Part shown: positions 36,101 through 47,146 of the stretch, piece after piece | Position numbering within the stretch: position 1 is the first letter of the stretch | Layout of the letters: the number at the start of each line of letters is the position of its first letter | Source: Echinometra lucunter | Taxonomy: Eukaryota; Echinodermata; Echinoidea; Camarodonta; Echinometridae | NCBI GenBank assembly: GCA_029962745.1 | Contig: CM057159.1 | Location: 29,765,640 to 29,829,639, forward strand | Direction: 5' to 3' | Length of the DNA stretch: 64,000 nt | Position numbers and translations under genes: made by a program | The notes under the pieces: model-generated | What the model was told of the DNA's origin: nothing | Seen by the model: the letters and a program-made list of their open reading frames with translations, nothing else | Database searches by the model: none

Positions 36101-37708
36101 AAAACAGGAAAGATTACAAAGAACCATGTAAAATAAAGGCAACTACATGTACATGTTTTAGAATGTGACTTTAATGATTAAATATGTGAATCATGTGTAG
36201 ATTGCCGCATTGAATGGACATCAGAAGTTAGTCCAACTGATGGTGGAGCAAGGAGCCGATCCCATGGTGAAGACTGAACATGGTATGTCAGCTTATGAGA
36301 TGGCTAGGTCATTTGATAGAAAGGTGAGTTTCCTTTGTTTCCCAAACTCTGCCCCAATTGTAATAAGTTTTATTTTTCAGGAATATGTAATGAGTAGGGT
36401 TAGAGATTTCTAGGCTTGTAAATTCAATTTAGAGTTACCCATTTCTCGCGTTTCACAATCCTAGCGCCCTCTTTCGGTTCAGTCGGATAGTCACTTTAGC
36501 GCGTTAATGGGTTGACAACGTACCATCCATACCTTGCCTTTTCTGCTTTTTCCGCTCCTATGGCGAAGTGATTACACACTTCTAATACTTCATATTTTCT
36601 CTGGGTTCTCACTGCTTGTTATGCTAACTAATCCTTCTTCTTGCCTGCTCTTAGGACACCTCGGTCAGTTAAATATTTCTCCAAATGGTCAAACTCTCAC
36701 TCGCTTTGTGTGCTATCTTGGAAAGATTTTTTGACCCGGGAGTGGGAGAATATGCCTCCCATGGTACGGACGTTGGTGGCGCATGCATTGTGAAATGCGA
36801 GAATTGTATAATGTTTGATGTAGGGTTGAAGTTAGGAATTGGGTTAGTGAGGGTAATGGACTGCACAGCAGTTCTTGCTGGAGCTTGTTTTGTAGAACCA
36901 TTTCTATTTATTCCGATGAGTTCTCCTTTCCACTTTTGGCTGGTAAGCACATATGACAATTTCTGAGACTAAAATAAAGTTTGGTAAGTATATATGGTTA
37001 CCACTCATTACATATTTGTTACCACACAAACAAAGATGGAATAAGTGTGTAGGTTTATTTCTTGTGGTGTGATAGTTAAGTCTGCAGCAAAAACTTTTAG
37101 TGCAAGTTCCTACGGTTTTGCTTATTTTACTCAATTTTTCTTGCCTCACATGGTCTTTACAAAAACAGTTGTTCATTAGTTGAATTTGTTCATTAACAGA
37201 GTTGTACTAATAATACAGGATTCTTGCATAGCGCTTTTGTGAAGCACACTTACCATTCCTGAGAAATGTATTTCTGTCATCAGCGCCTTTGATTAGGTAA
37301 CAGTAACTATTGGCGCTCTATACCCGGATTGGATTGTATTGGATTGTTACCACTTCTTTACCCAAGCTTTTTATTACCACTTCTTTAGCCAAGCTGAAAG
37401 TATTTTTACGGAATTCTCCCAGCCAAGTACCCTCACATGGCTTGAGTGTGGGAAATACAAATAAGTGTCTAGTAAATGACATTAGTACTGGGCCGGGGAT
37501 TCGAATCTCATTCCTTCTGGTTCGCAGTCCTGATACTTAACCGCTAAGACCACAACACCTCTGTGTATCAATATGCAGTGATTCACTTGTGCCTTGTAAA
37601 TTTATTTGTTTGTTTTGTTTTGATATTCTCCTTTGTTTACAGACGGTGATGAAGTATTTTGAAGAGGTCTTACAGAATATGAAATCAAAGAGAGGACAAG
37701 AATACTGA
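18548..37708 (+). CDS. FANK1: FANK1: fibronectin type III and ankyrin repeat protein, complete, 8 exons
   Basis: Exons: 18548-18554, 19445-19610, 28159-28283, 32620-32779, 33979-34210, 35247-35390, 36201-36323 and 37643-37708 (TGA 37706-37708). They sum to 1,023 nt, exactly 340 codons plus stop (human FANK1 is 345), with all phases matching. Exon 1 contributes only ATG TCA G. Residues about 6-98 form one fibronectin III domain ([16 protein letters not shown] near the start, [13 protein letters not shown] near the end). Residues about 105-320 are ankyrin repeats with the usual motifs: [83 protein letters not shown] and [18 protein letters not shown]. The tail is short and charged (MKSKRGQEY). 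Vertebrate FANK1 is enriched in testis and linked to AP-1 signalling and cell survival; the same role here is inference. Introns carry decayed partial copies of exons 2, 4 and 6. Confidence 0.97.
18656..18946. repeat. Long imperfect palindrome in FANK1 intron 1
   Basis: The left arm 'ctctcagctctgcaaattgg' (about 18659) pairs with 'caacttgcagagctgagag' (about 18924). The arms continue inward through 'ctccattcactttgtacatg' and 'cttggaagttacacattttc' on the left and their complements on the right. It is a roughly 290 bp foldback with little loop, most likely a MITE. Two overlapping open frames on opposite strands are by-products of the symmetry. Confidence 0.85.
19225..19320 (+). pseudogene. Decayed copy of the FANK1 exon 2 start
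   Basis: About 90 bp resembles 19380-19475: 'tatacacaggtttt', a pyrimidine tract, an AG acceptor at 19280-19281, then 'catccaagaatgaagaaatc' against the real 'cacccaagaaaccagatcc'. Splicing exon 1 into it would read GCA TCC AAG AAT GAA GAA ATC TGA, an immediate stop. Confidence 0.7.
19742..20500. mobile_element. About 760 bp element with long inverted termini
   Basis: 'aacaacaaaaaagtaactcc' at the left and 'ggagttactttttttgttgt' at the right begin inverted repeats of about 180 bp (through 'ataactttttaatgaaaagg' and 'gtgacatttttgcc'). The centre (about 19930-20310) is unique and has no recognisable transposase. It lies in FANK1 intron 2. Confidence 0.8.
20675..21868. mobile_element. About 1.2 kb non-autonomous DNA transposon, interrupted
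   Basis: The ends TATAGGGGCGTTCACACACA (20675) and TGTGTGTGAATGCGCCTTAT (ending 21868) are inverted. Subterminal 'aatcgcgat' motifs occur in several orientations on both sides. A family B MITE (21061-21552) sits inside, so the original element was about 700 bp. Superfamily unresolved; no transposase. Confidence 0.75.
21061..21552 (-). mobile_element. TTAA-flanked MITE, family B, copy 2, nested
   Basis: It is the reverse-orientation copy of 9282-9774, with ends TTAAAGGCATTGGCTAAC and GTTAAGCAATGTCTTTAA. It is inserted within the 20675-21868 element. The 110-codon frame on plus and 68-codon frame on minus lie wholly in repeat DNA. Confidence 0.88.
22880..24836. repeat. About 2 kb minisatellite of 39-43 bp units
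   Basis: About 45 tandem copies of two alternating variants: 'ggcattcataatgcaccaaa' and 'ggcattcataagaccaaag', each followed by 'gtgactctgtcaatatc'. A higher-order period of about 458 bp is visible: 23521-23978 and 23979-24430 are nearly the same, including shared variants such as 'gactctatcaatatctg'. It lies in FANK1 intron 2. Confidence 0.95.
24840..28158. other. Rest of FANK1 intron 2, no exon seen
   Basis: AT-rich intron with scattered 'acatgtacatgta' runs (for example 25931-25948) and homopolymer T (about 27168-27186). I found no splice-bounded coding segment and no recognised transposon. The open frames at 25133-25342 and 26356-26556 have no recognisable family. Confidence 0.5.
29220..29600. 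repeat. Two-copy tandem duplication, about 190 bp
   Basis: 'gcctgactctttgacattct' through 'caactgcgtattgctgtact' (from about 29235) recurs from about 29425 with moderate divergence, in FANK1 intron 3. It is a local duplication with no coding content. Confidence 0.8.
29638..29780 (+). mobile_element. tRNA-derived SINE fragment
   Basis: 'gatgtagtggtttattcact' and 'gaaggtttgaatcccatccc' are spaced like Pol III A and B boxes. A body with 'tagcaagacattaatctg' and 'gatgttaaatgggtacc' follows. It differs in the tRNA head from the SINEs at 33.6 and 34.6 kb. Confidence 0.6.
29867..29896. repeat. Poly-C tract
   Basis: An uninterrupted C run of about 29 bases in FANK1 intron 3. It accounts for the poly-Pro and poly-Gly in the frames crossing it. 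Confidence 0.95.
30127..30158. repeat. (GA)n microsatellite
   Basis: About 16 uninterrupted GA units in FANK1 intron 3. Confidence 0.95.
31891..32120 (-). mobile_element. Retroelement-like insertion with inverted arms and a hammerhead-like core
   Basis: The direct repeat 'ttaatcaccattata' lies at 31891-31905 and 32106-32120, like a 15 bp target-site duplication. Between them the arms 'taagtgttaagttctttata' and 'tataaagaacttaacactta' are inverted, continuing through 'cacatccaataattttgttt'. The centre on the minus strand reads CTGAAGA ... GAAAC (31990-32019). Terminal pieces of Penelope-like elements are a reasonable candidate, by inference. Confidence 0.5.
32780..33280 (+). pseudogene. Array of decayed copies of FANK1 exon 4's 3' part
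   Basis: Directly after the exon 4 donor there are about four further degenerate copies of a 75-95 bp unit, and a fifth more distant one at about 33187-33280. The unit covers the ankyrin segment [18 protein letters not shown] plus the donor and early intron ('gtaagtaactagatcgatg'). 'cccctctcatggctgctgct' is the best-kept stretch. No copy has a recognisable acceptor, so they are unlikely to be spliced in. Confidence 0.88.
33588..33800 (+). mobile_element. tRNA-derived SINE, near complete
   Basis: The head has 'tggtagatagagcattggtc' and B-box-like 'gcgttcgaaac'. The body follows with 'gccctttggtaagatattaa', 'cctcattacaaagtcc' and 'ggttgcttacta'. It is the same family as 13053 and 34588 and lies in FANK1 intron 4. 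Minus-strand open frames here are not genes. Confidence 0.85.
34588..34785 (+). mobile_element. tRNA-derived SINE, near complete
   Basis: 'gctctgttggtagagcattg' and 'cccaggttcaaaac' are the A- and B-box-like segments. 'gccctttggtaaggcatcaa' and 'cctcattaccaggtccctt' follow. It lies in FANK1 intron 5 and shows the uninterrupted form of the SINE split at 13148. Confidence 0.85.
34999..35246 (+). pseudogene. Two decayed upstream copies of FANK1 exon 6
   Basis: Copy A (about 34999-35118) and copy B (35119-35246) match the start of real exon 6 ('gatgccagctcaggttggac') together with its upstream polypyrimidine tract and acceptor ('cattctttcttacag'). Copy B keeps an intact acceptor at 35117-35118. 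Read from there, it gives [11 protein letters not shown], then diverges and meets TAG after 31 codons. Use of this acceptor would therefore truncate the protein. Confidence 0.88.
35680..36008 (-). mobile_element. tRNA-derived SINE, minus strand
   Basis: Read on minus: 'cctcagtcggtaaagcgctt' (A-box-like), 'tgggatcgagtcc' (B-box-like), then a body with 'ttcacctttgcacgttaag'. The block is about 330 bp in FANK1 intron 6. The 65-codon frame inside is not a gene. Confidence 0.7.
37470..37560 (-). mobile_element. tRNA-like SINE head, minus strand
   Basis: The minus strand reads 'gtggtcttagcggttaagta' and 'gagattcgaatccccgg', spaced like Pol III A and B boxes. The rest of the element is not clear. 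It lies in FANK1 intron 7. Confidence 0.55.
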
Positions 37709-38632
37709 CAAAGGATTGGAATTTATCATACCCATGCGTCTTTGGTCAAAGTCTTAAATTCCTGCCAAACTGAAAGTAAAAAGGTCAAAAACTTGATTTA
37801 TCTAAGCTATGAAAGCATATCTTTTGTAGCGCTAGTGCTGAAATTAGATAATTTCATTCTCTCATTCTCTGTGTGCTACTTTTTCCTGTTTATACATGAA
37901 AGAATTTTACTGCCCAAAGTTAGTATATTTAAACAATACTTAATGACAACTGGTATACCTATGCAGCCACAATCCTCTTGTAGACTGCAACAGTTTTTTT
38001 CTGGCATGTAAATGAATGGTATTTGAGAGAGGTAAAAAAAAAATAATAAAAGTGCCAAGGCAAAAGTTTTGTGCCTTCTGGCAGCAAACAGGCTGGGCCA
38101 ATCAAATTCTTGTAGTTAGCACAAAATATGATGTCATGTCAGATCACAAGTATTGTAATGACTGCATGGCTTTTGGTGTGGACCAATTAAATTCTTATAG
38201 TTATGTTTACACATGTCAATGGAAAATATGTGAGTTTCAATTGAAAAGATTGGAAATATTTCCACAGTGTTTAAGGCATAACAGTCTAGAAATGTGTCTG
38301 GGAATTCTGAAGATGTGTTATCAATAAGAAGTGAATGATTTCCTTTCCATTTTGTACATAAAAAGGAAGAGGAAAATATCATATGGAGAAGAGTGTACAT
38401 TTGTGTGTCCAAATTTATTGAATTTCACTGAAATAGAAGATAAAGAATTGTATGAATTGAACATTACTTTGATTTTTTTATGGAAAAGTCTTTTTCTGTG
38501 TGTTCAATTTGACCAAAAAAATATTGATTCACTTTGTACCAATATTGCTTGGTGATGTTCAGACCAGTTTGAAATTTATGCCTGGTACTTTCTTCTTATG
38601 TTACATGTACTATTAGTCTCAATAAATAAAAC
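37709..38632 (+). other. FANK1 3'UTR
   Basis: Unique AT-rich sequence after the FANK1 stop, with overlapping polyadenylation signals AATAAATAAA at 38621-38630. The small frames on both strands have no recognisable family. Confidence 0.6.
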
Positions 38633-38639
38633 TATATAT

Positions 38640-40500
38640 TTTTTTTCCTTCAATTTCTAGAAATGTTATATCCATGAAAATTCTTGAAATACATATTCAG
38701 TAAATACGCCTGATCATTTACAATGGTCATAAGAATAATTCCTTTGATATATTTTCCATATTACATTATTATACATATATGTTTATTCATTGTTATATTC
38801 CACTATTTCGTTTTTCAAAGTGAATAATTCCACATATTCAACAACATACTGGAAACCTTACAGAATACTGAAAATGGAGATCTAAGTTGATGTATGAAAC
38901 GACTTTGGCAACTTTTCTAGACCTTAGCTGCAATATAAAATTTCTTGCATTTTTACTTGAATTTAGCACAAGAAAATTTGAGAAATTATTTTCTATTGAT
39001 GTAATTCTGTTTTGGAAAAAGCTTTCTTCTTGTCCTTCTTTTCATATGTAGATAAAGAGTTTAACATTCAGTGTTTGAACTGATTAATTTTGACACAGTT
39101 AAGCATGGTATTCTAATCTGAAAGCTTCTACATCTCTTCAGTTAGTTACATACAGGAAACATTTATATCTTTTTTCTGTAACTCATCATTCAGCTCCACC
39201 AAACACTACATGAATGCATCATATTTCCCTGCAGAATTATTCATATTTGCCTTCAAAGTGTGTTACAAACTACCTTGTAGTTTGGTAGGCCCTGTATGCA
39301 GCCTGTATAGAAAGAGACTACTGTAAAAGTAGATATTTTCGCAAGAGTAATCTTGTATTCTAATAGAACAGCATTTCTATGTGATTCTTTCTGTAGTGTA
39401 TATGGAGGTTACATAGAGGTAGTTACATTCGGATATCGCTGGTCGATATTTTTCTGACTAGTTTGTTGGTATTTTGATTTGAAATTGATAAATTTGGCAA
39501 TTGAAAGGTGATGTAAAATATTTTTGAGAATCACACATGAAGCTGCAGTTGTTTTGGGCATTCTCTTTGTCCCTCTTTAGACCCACTGGTTGGTATTCTA
39601 CTAATTCAATTATGCCTGGTGTGCTTGGTCTAATTAAGGAAAGGAAAATGTAGTCCTTGGTCTTTGTTGAACTAGACTTTGAACCCCAGGACTGTTTTAG
39701 CAGAAAATGAGCCACTGAATTTTCTCAAGTTTATGTTGGAATGCTTGCTAATGTATCTATTTCATTATTTCTTGTGTACAGTGCACATTCATAGAAGTCT
39801 GACAAGTAATTTACACTTCATGTAGCACTTTCTATTGATTCATTTAAGTATTTTCATTCATTAAAATAGAGACCTGAAATTTTGAATGATATCTAGTGTG
39901 ATCATTACAGAAAAAACATGAACTTTCAATAGGAAATGCTATCGTTAGGTCACTCATCTTTATTGTAGGCTTAAATACATGTATTTAAAATTGCTACATT
40001 CTGTATAATTAGATAGAAATTAGATTGAGATCTTTGTGCTTGTCATATCTACCCCCCCCCCCCCCCCCACCATTTAAAAAGAAATAATATGGGCATTTTT
40101 ATGTAGATTTGAGTGTATGTCACTAGCACCAATTAGTTATACCCATGCTATCAAGTGTTAATTTCAAAAATAAACAGCTATAATTTCATTACATTAGAAT
40201 TTATCTCTTATAAGCAATACAATATCCCTTTGCTCTTAAACCGTCCGAATCAGACCTGTATCTATGCATTCTTACATGACATGTCATGTAGACATGTACT
40301 ATTAATCATTCTTAATATGTCATGTTAATCACCTTGATTAGTTATGTATTGATATTGAATTAAATTATTCTATGATTCTAAAATGTTCAATGACCTTTCC
40401 TTTGCTTTTTTGTGTGCTTCAGTCAAGTTCAGTGCGACAGATGTAGGGTTCCCTAAAAAGGTGTAGTGGTCAAGCTATTTGGACATGTAATAGAGGTAAT
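38640..40500. other. Intergenic stretch between FANK1 and the minisatellite
   Basis: AT-rich, no exon, no recognised transposon. It contains a poly-C run at about 40052-40068. The 85-codon minus-strand frame at 39458-39715 has no family match I know. Confidence 0.5.
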
Positions 40501-40519
40501 GGTGGTCATGGGAAATACT

Positions 40520-41038
40520 GGGGGGTAATGATGACCATGATGAAGATAATAGAAACGATACTGGTGGTGATGATGACCATGATGAAGATGATGGAAACGA
40601 TACTGGTGGTGATGGTGATCATGATCTGAGATGATGGAAACGATACTGGTAGTGATGGTGATCGTGATGAAGATGATAGAAACGATACTGGTGGTGATGG
40701 TGATCGTGATGAAGATGATAGAAACGATACTGGTGGTGATGATGATCATGATGAAGATGATAGAAACGATACTGGTGGTGATGGTGATCATGATCTGAGA
40801 TGATGAAAAACGATACTGGTGGTGATGATGACCATGATCTGAGGTGATTGAAACGATACTGGTGGCGATGATGATCATGATCTGAGATGATGGAAACGAT
40901 ACTGGTGGTGATGATGACCATGATCTGAGGTGATTGAAACGATACTGGTGGTGATGATGATCATGATCTGAGATGATGGAAACGATACTAGTTATGATGA
41001 TGACCATGATCTGAGGTGATTGAAACGATACTGGTGGT
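40520..41038. repeat. Minisatellite (39-45 bp units), left part
   Basis: Units such as 'gatgatggaaacgatactgg' plus 'tggtgatgatgaccatgatc' are tandemly repeated. Unit length is not always a multiple of three, so frames rotate and give long His/Tyr/Ser/Ile-rich spurious frames on minus. The array stops at 41038, where an hAT-like element is inserted, and resumes at 43017. Confidence 0.95.
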
Positions 41039-43016
41039 CAGTGGCGTAGACAGGTTCTCACACCTGGGGGGGGATGATTTGCCGTTCACGAGAAATCGAG
41101 GATAATTTCGTATACAGATACACACACACACACACACCCGCAACCCCCACAACTCACACACACACGCACACACGCACGCACACACATACACACCCACACT
41201 CGAATGCACAGACATAAATAGACAGGGCGGCGGAGTGTCTTTCAAAGTGGGGGGGGGCACGAGCGAAAAAGGGCACTTTGGGGAGAAAAGGGGGGCCCTT
41301 GCAAAAGCTGAACACGAGAAGGAAAATATACCCTTACATTCTATTTAACACACCTTTAAGTGCATTTTGACACACTTTTACAAGTCATGATAATAACTAC
41401 TTTGCACTATTATTGTATACTGCTCTGTCTTACTCAATTGTGAGCGAGCGAAGCGAGCGAGCAAAAAATGCTAGGTATTTTTGCTGAAGGGCATGGTATT
41501 TGCAGTATATTTCGAGGGGCCTATAATGATAAAGGCTCCCGGAAATTCATTTTATTCGTGTTCCATTATCATTGTAAATATCTTCCATTTACTCTGTATA
41601 TAGTTTTTCTTATGGTGACCAAGCTATAATGTTTAAATGCATTAGTGAGGTCTCATCGCTACCGATCATTTTTATCAGAGAAAATATTCAAATTGAATGG
41701 GGTTTTGAGCACAATGCCATCATGAACTTAGGAGAACATATAAGACTTTATGGTTACAACACACTTGAACTGCCTTGAGTGAGATATCATAAGTACGAGC
41801 GAGCGTAGCGAGCGAGCTTTAGAAAGAAAAAGTGGAACCCCCCCCCCCCCATAAAGGGCCACCGTTCCTTCTAATTACAGTTGTGGGAAGCACTTGCCCG
41901 AATGGAAAAGGGACACTATCAGAAAACAAAAATGGCGCTAATTGCCCTTATCTTACATGAACAGATGCAGATATTGGACATACTAGAAAGGAAAATGAGC
42001 ACTTATCAGAAGTAAATGAGGGCATATATCGTATTTCAAATGGGGCACTTATCAGGGGTGAAAAGGGGCAATCTGCAGAAGAGAAATTGCACTGTGAAAA
42101 ACGAAAAGAGGTAGTGAAAGGGGATAATAATCACATTTTAAAAGGGACATTCATTTGAAGTGTAAGAGGCGCACTTCTCAGAAGGGAACAGAGCGCTATT
42201 AAAAGAGAAAGGCATAAAAGAGCGCATTTCTGTAGATTTTAAGAAGGGTAACTTTTCTAAAACGAAAAGGGGCACTTATTAGAAAGCGACAGGGCACTTG
42301 ATCAACTAAGAAAATGGGCCCTTCTAAGATAAAAGAAGGGCACTGAACAGGTTTCAAAGGCGCCATTTTTGTTGGGTAAAAAGGGGCACTTTTTGGATGC
42401 TTTGAAAAGTGGGGGGGGGGGGACACTGTGCACCCTGCCCCCCGGGAGCGCCGCCTCTGTAAATTGAAGATCTACGCACCGTGACAAACGTATATAGTAT
42501 ATATAAGTCACACACATTATTGCATATTTACACAACGCTATTTATCTTTTTTTCTTAATTTTTGTTATTACACCACTTCAGAAAAACTGAGACGGCGCCG
42601 AAATTACCCAAAAGTAATATAAATTACCCAAAACGGCGCCAAATTTACCCCAAAATAATATAAATAACTACATGAATCACAATAATGTTCGATATAGTTA
42701 TGATAGCAATCGCCATTTCAGTCACATTAACCATGATGATGGTGATGATGATGATAGCTATTATTGTTATCATAATTATGATAATAATAATAATTATAAT
42801 AACAATGATAATAATTATAATAATAATAATAATAATGAGAATATTTAGTAATGTATTATTATTATGTTTATTGTTGTTGCTATTGTTGTTGTAATGATAA
42901 TGTAAGAAAACATCCTTCCCTAAAACCTGGGGGGGATGATTGTACATGTCATCCCCCCCACCTTGTGAGGTGGGGGGGATGCATACCCCTCATCCCCCCC
43001 ACTGTCTACGCCCCTG
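41039..43016. mobile_element. hAT-like non-autonomous transposon with 8 bp target duplication
   Basis: A 1,978 bp block starting CAGTGGCGTAGACAGG and ending CACTGTCTACGCCCCTG (complement CAGGGGCGTAGACAGTG). It is flanked on both sides by 'ctggtggt'. CAG-starting ends with an 8 bp duplication are the hAT signature. The interior has no transposase. It holds a CA repeat (about 41120-41195), the 'gagcgagcgaagcgagcgag' motif twice, many degenerate 'aaaggggcactt' repeats, AAT/ATG microsatellite (about 42730-42840), and C- or G-rich hairpins near the right end. Confidence 0.85.
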
Positions 43017-44892
43017 CTGGTGGTGATGGTGATCATGATGAAGATGATAGAAACGATACTGGTGGTGATGATGACCATGATCTGAGATGATGGAAACGAT
43101 ACTGGTTATGATGATGACCATGATCTGAGGTGATTGAAACGATACTGGTTATGATGATGACCATGATCTGAGGTGATTGAAACGATACTGGTGGTGATGG
43201 TGATCATGATGAAGATGATAGAAACGATACTGGTGGTGATGATGACCATGATCTGAGATGATGGAAACGATACTGGTTATGATGATGACCATGATCTGAG
43301 ATGATAGAAACGATACTGGTGGTGATGGTGATCATGCTCATGAAGATGATGGAAATGATACTGGTGGTGATCGTGATCATGAAGATGATGGAAACGATAC
43401 TGGTGGTGATGGTGATCATGATCATGAAGATGATGGAAACGATACTGGTGGTGATGATCATCATGATGAAGATGATAGAAACGATACTGGTGGTGATGGT
43501 GATCATGATCTGAGATGATGGAAACGATACTGGTGGTGATGATGACCATGATCTGAGGTGATTGAAACGATACTGGTGGTGATGATGATCATGATCTGAG
43601 ATGATGGAAACGATACTGGTTATGATGATGACCATGATCTGAGGTGATTGAAACGATACTGGTGGTGATGGTGATCATGATGAAGATGATAGAAACGATA
43701 CTGGTGGTGATGATGACCATGATCTGAGATGATGGAAACGATACTGGTTATGATGATGACCATGATCTGAGATGATAGAAACGATACTGGTGGTGATGGT
43801 GATCATGCTCATGAAGATGATGGAAACGATACTGGTGGTGATGGTGATCGTGATCATGAAGATGATGGAAACGATACTGGTGGTGATGGTGATCATGCTC
43901 ATGAAGATGATGGAAATGATACTGGTGGTGATCGTGATCATGAAGATGATGGAAACGATACTGGTGGTGATGGTGATCATGATCATGAAGATGATGGAAA
44001 CGATACTGGTGGTGATGATCATCATGATGAAGATGATAGAAACGATACTGGTGGTGATGGTGATCATGATCTGAGATGATGGAAACGATACTGGTGGTGA
44101 TGATGACCATGATCTGAGGTGATTGAAACGATACTGGTGGTGATGATGATCATGATCTGAGATGATGGAAATGATACTGGTTATGATGATGACCATGATC
44201 TGAGGTGATTGAAACGATACTGGTGGTGATGATGATCATGATCTGAGATGATGGAAACGATACTGGTTATGATGATGACCATGATCTGAGGTGATTGAAA
44301 CGATACTGGTGGTGATGGTGATCATGATGAAGATGATAGAAACGATACTGGTGGTGATGATGACCATGATCTCAGATGATGGAAACGATACTGGTTATGA
44401 TGATGACCATGATCTGAGATGATGGAAACGATACTGGTGGTGATGGTGATCATGATGAAGATGATAGAAACGATACTGGTGGTGATGATGACCATGATCT
44501 GAGATGATGGAAACGATACTGGTTGTGATGATGACCATGATCTGAGGTGATTGAAACGATACTGGTGGTGATGATGACCATGATCTGAGATGATAGAAAC
44601 GATACTGGTGGTGATGGTGATCACGATGAAGATGATAGAAACGATACTGGTGGTGATGATGACCATGATCTGAGATGATGGAAACGATACTGGTGGTGAT
44701 GATGACCATGATCTGAGATGATAGAAACGATACTGGTGGTGATGATGATCATGATGAAGATGATAGAAACGATACTGGTGGTGATGATGACCATGATCTG
44801 AGATGATGGAAACGATACTGGTGGTGATGGTGATCGTGATCATGAAGATGATGGAAGCGATACTGGTGGCGATGGTGATCATGATGATGGTG
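43017..44892. repeat. Minisatellite (39-45 bp units), right part
   Basis: It continues the 40520-41038 array in phase with the duplicated target. About 43 units, with a higher-order duplication: 43090-43640 and 43560-44200 share the same succession of variants. Frames of up to 199 codons on minus and 100 on plus are repeat artefacts. Confidence 0.95.
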
Positions 44893-44895
44893 GTG

Positions 44896-45308
44896 TTAAC
44901 CCATTTGTGACAGAGGTCCACATTTTGTGGTTTGGCCTAATAACTTTTGATGCAAAGCTCTAAAAATCATACCAAATACATGAGCAGAAAGAGCAAAAAA
45001 TTCTACACAAACTGTGCCCATTTTGGTTGCATCAATATTTTGTTGTTTGATGCTGAAATTTTTTAAAGGAAAATAAGCATTAAAATCCTTAAATTGGCAA
45101 TGTGATAGAAAGTTTAAAATCACAGTTATCCCCTGCAAATTGGCAACTTTTTGACTTCTCATCATAATTTCTGTCAATTTATATTCATTTCAGATACATG
45201 TTTTATAAGAAAAATGTAGCAATAAAATAAAAATGTTGGTGTTGCCAATTTGAAGAATAAAAGCTGATCAAATCAGACTTTAAATAATTCCTGTCACGAA
45301 AGGGTTAA
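44896..45308 (+). mobile_element. TTAA-flanked MITE, family A, copy 6
   Basis: From TTAACCCATTTGTGACAG to CCTGTCACGAAAGGGTTAA, placed at the end of the minisatellite. Same body and orientation as copies 1, 4 and 5. Confidence 0.9.
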
Positions 45309-45350
45309 TGTAATGGTGTAGGTACTTGTAGTAGTGGTGATGATGATGGT

Positions 45351-45505
45351 ACAGAGGAATCTGATCATGAAAATTGCCTCTTTATATCTGGAATCTCCTT
45401 ATATCAGGGGGAAAAAAAAAAACAAGACCTGGGACCAGCCAAATTGCCTTGTTATATCAGGAATCTCATTATACTGGATCTCTTTGTAATGAGTTTCTAC
45501 TGTCA
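45351..45505. mobile_element. Possible decayed pogo/Tigger-like MITE
   Basis: 'cctctttatatctggaatct', 'ccttgttatatcaggaatct' and a right end 'gtaatgagtttctactgt' resemble the better-preserved element at 51431-51610. The left end is poor. Confidence 0.4.
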
Positions 45506-45509
45506 TGAT

Positions 45510-47146
45510 CTTTATGTCGATGGTTATGATGATGGTGACTATAATCATGATGACAATGATGAAATGGTAATAATGGTGCAAAATATTTAACCTTATGAGA
45601 TTGAAAAGTGTATGTTTTTATCAAAATGGAAAGAGGATGAGATGAATATATTTGTAAATATATTCACCACAAAAAAAACAAACATAAAACAGATTCTGCA
45701 TTCCTGTTTATAACTTTTTAAATTGCACTTGGCAGGAACATATGGCAACTTTGCTATGGCACCATTTAATAAAAAAACAAATGCATGGATCTTTCATCCT
45801 TTCAACACAATTCATGAAGTTGCAGAGGTCCAATGATACAAAATAGAATAAAATTGCAAAATTTGTGGAACATATACACAACGAAATGAAAGTAAAATTA
45901 ATATATATGTATGCAAAGAATTTCTTTTATCTGATAATTAAAAATACCAATAAGGGCATGCCAGTCCTGTTAAAAGTGGTTGATTAGGTAAGAAGTACCA
46001 CAAAAATTGCATACATAGCTATAAACCCTTCTCACACAGTACACGTACCTTATAAGGATTGAGGCTTTAATAGAGCCTTTCTTTTTTCATTTTTGTAGAG
46101 TACATGTATATGACTGACTATAAAACTCTGAATCTTGAAAATGACTGGAAATATCATTTTTTATGAAAATTATCCATTCACATAGAAGAATTCTAGTAGT
46201 TCACCTTTAGTATGCAACGAAGGACTATCTTTGCTTAATGCATCCAATATGGTACACGGTTGGGTTAACACATACAGAAAAATTAATGTAGATCTAGTGC
46301 CACTTTTGAGGAAAAAGTCCATTTGGTGTTGGTTTCCTAGTTACAATGGAAACTCATAATACACATAGTTAAATTTAAAAACCTCTTTGCAAGAATAAAA
46401 TAATCTGGACAATCCAAGCTTTTTGTTCCTATTGCTCGTTAGCCCTGATAGAACAAAATTCAGACATCCTTTGGCAACAGCATTGCTCCAAATGAGTTTG
46501 ATACAATGAGATCTTGCTACACTGCAATAGAACTCTGTATTAAATTGGATTGAGGAATTTGAAAATTATGAGGCACCAGGGTTTAACACTTTACAAAAAG
46601 ATGCAAGTAAACAAAAAGTTACAAACTTACAAAGCCTTTAGTTTGACACAATCAGATGATGAAGGATCCAAGAGGAATAGAGGATGATCTCTTTCACATC
46701 TTTCTTTCCACAAGAAAAGAAATCTTACTCATTATCTGTTTTTAAGAGGAAACAAGGTCTTTTATAATTCATCATGTATAATGCCTGTTTGTTTGTCATC
46801 TTATCTAAGTCATTTTTTCATACTAAACTGGGGATTAGCATCAATAGACCTATATCCATACTTCCATTTAGTTACCTTTATTGTACACTGCTCTTTGTAA
46901 TCTCTACTGTTCGTTTTGTCTTTATATAATTTGTTGGGTTTTTTTTCATCTTATTTGTAATATTATGTCTATGTGTCATTTGTAATTTTTATCTTGGATG
47001 CAAAGAAAAGGCCACACAGGCCAAATCAATCAATTAATCAAAAATGGCAAGATCAGCAAAATGTCCCATGAGAAATTCTGAAAACTTATTAACAATTATA
47101 ACATCTTCCGGCAGATAACTTCTTATGCATACATATCATCTCAATC
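45510..47146. other. Region 3' of BRF2, probable 3'UTR plus repeats
   Basis: AT-rich sequence downstream of the minus-strand BRF2 stop. A LINE-like tail sits at about 46975-47040 ('ggatgcaaagaaaaggccac', then 'aatcaatcaattaatc'). A minus-strand AATAAA candidate is near 46874, but the true end of the transcript is not clear. No other exon seen. Confidence 0.4.

Noticed and set aside
36685..36966. 93-codon plus frame, Gly/Cys-rich
   Set aside because: In FANK1 intron 7 with no recognised family or splice borders; three frames on the other strand overlap it. Left uncalled.
43017..44890. Hammerhead-like 'ctgagatgatggaaac' in every minisatellite unit
   Set aside because: The core should read CTGANGA; here it is CTGAGAT, and the space to GAAAC is too short for a second helix.
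40453..44921. Several long His/Tyr/Ser/Ile-rich frames (up to 199 codons)
   Set aside because: They are minisatellite translation; unit length is not a multiple of three and the peptide pattern rotates through frames.
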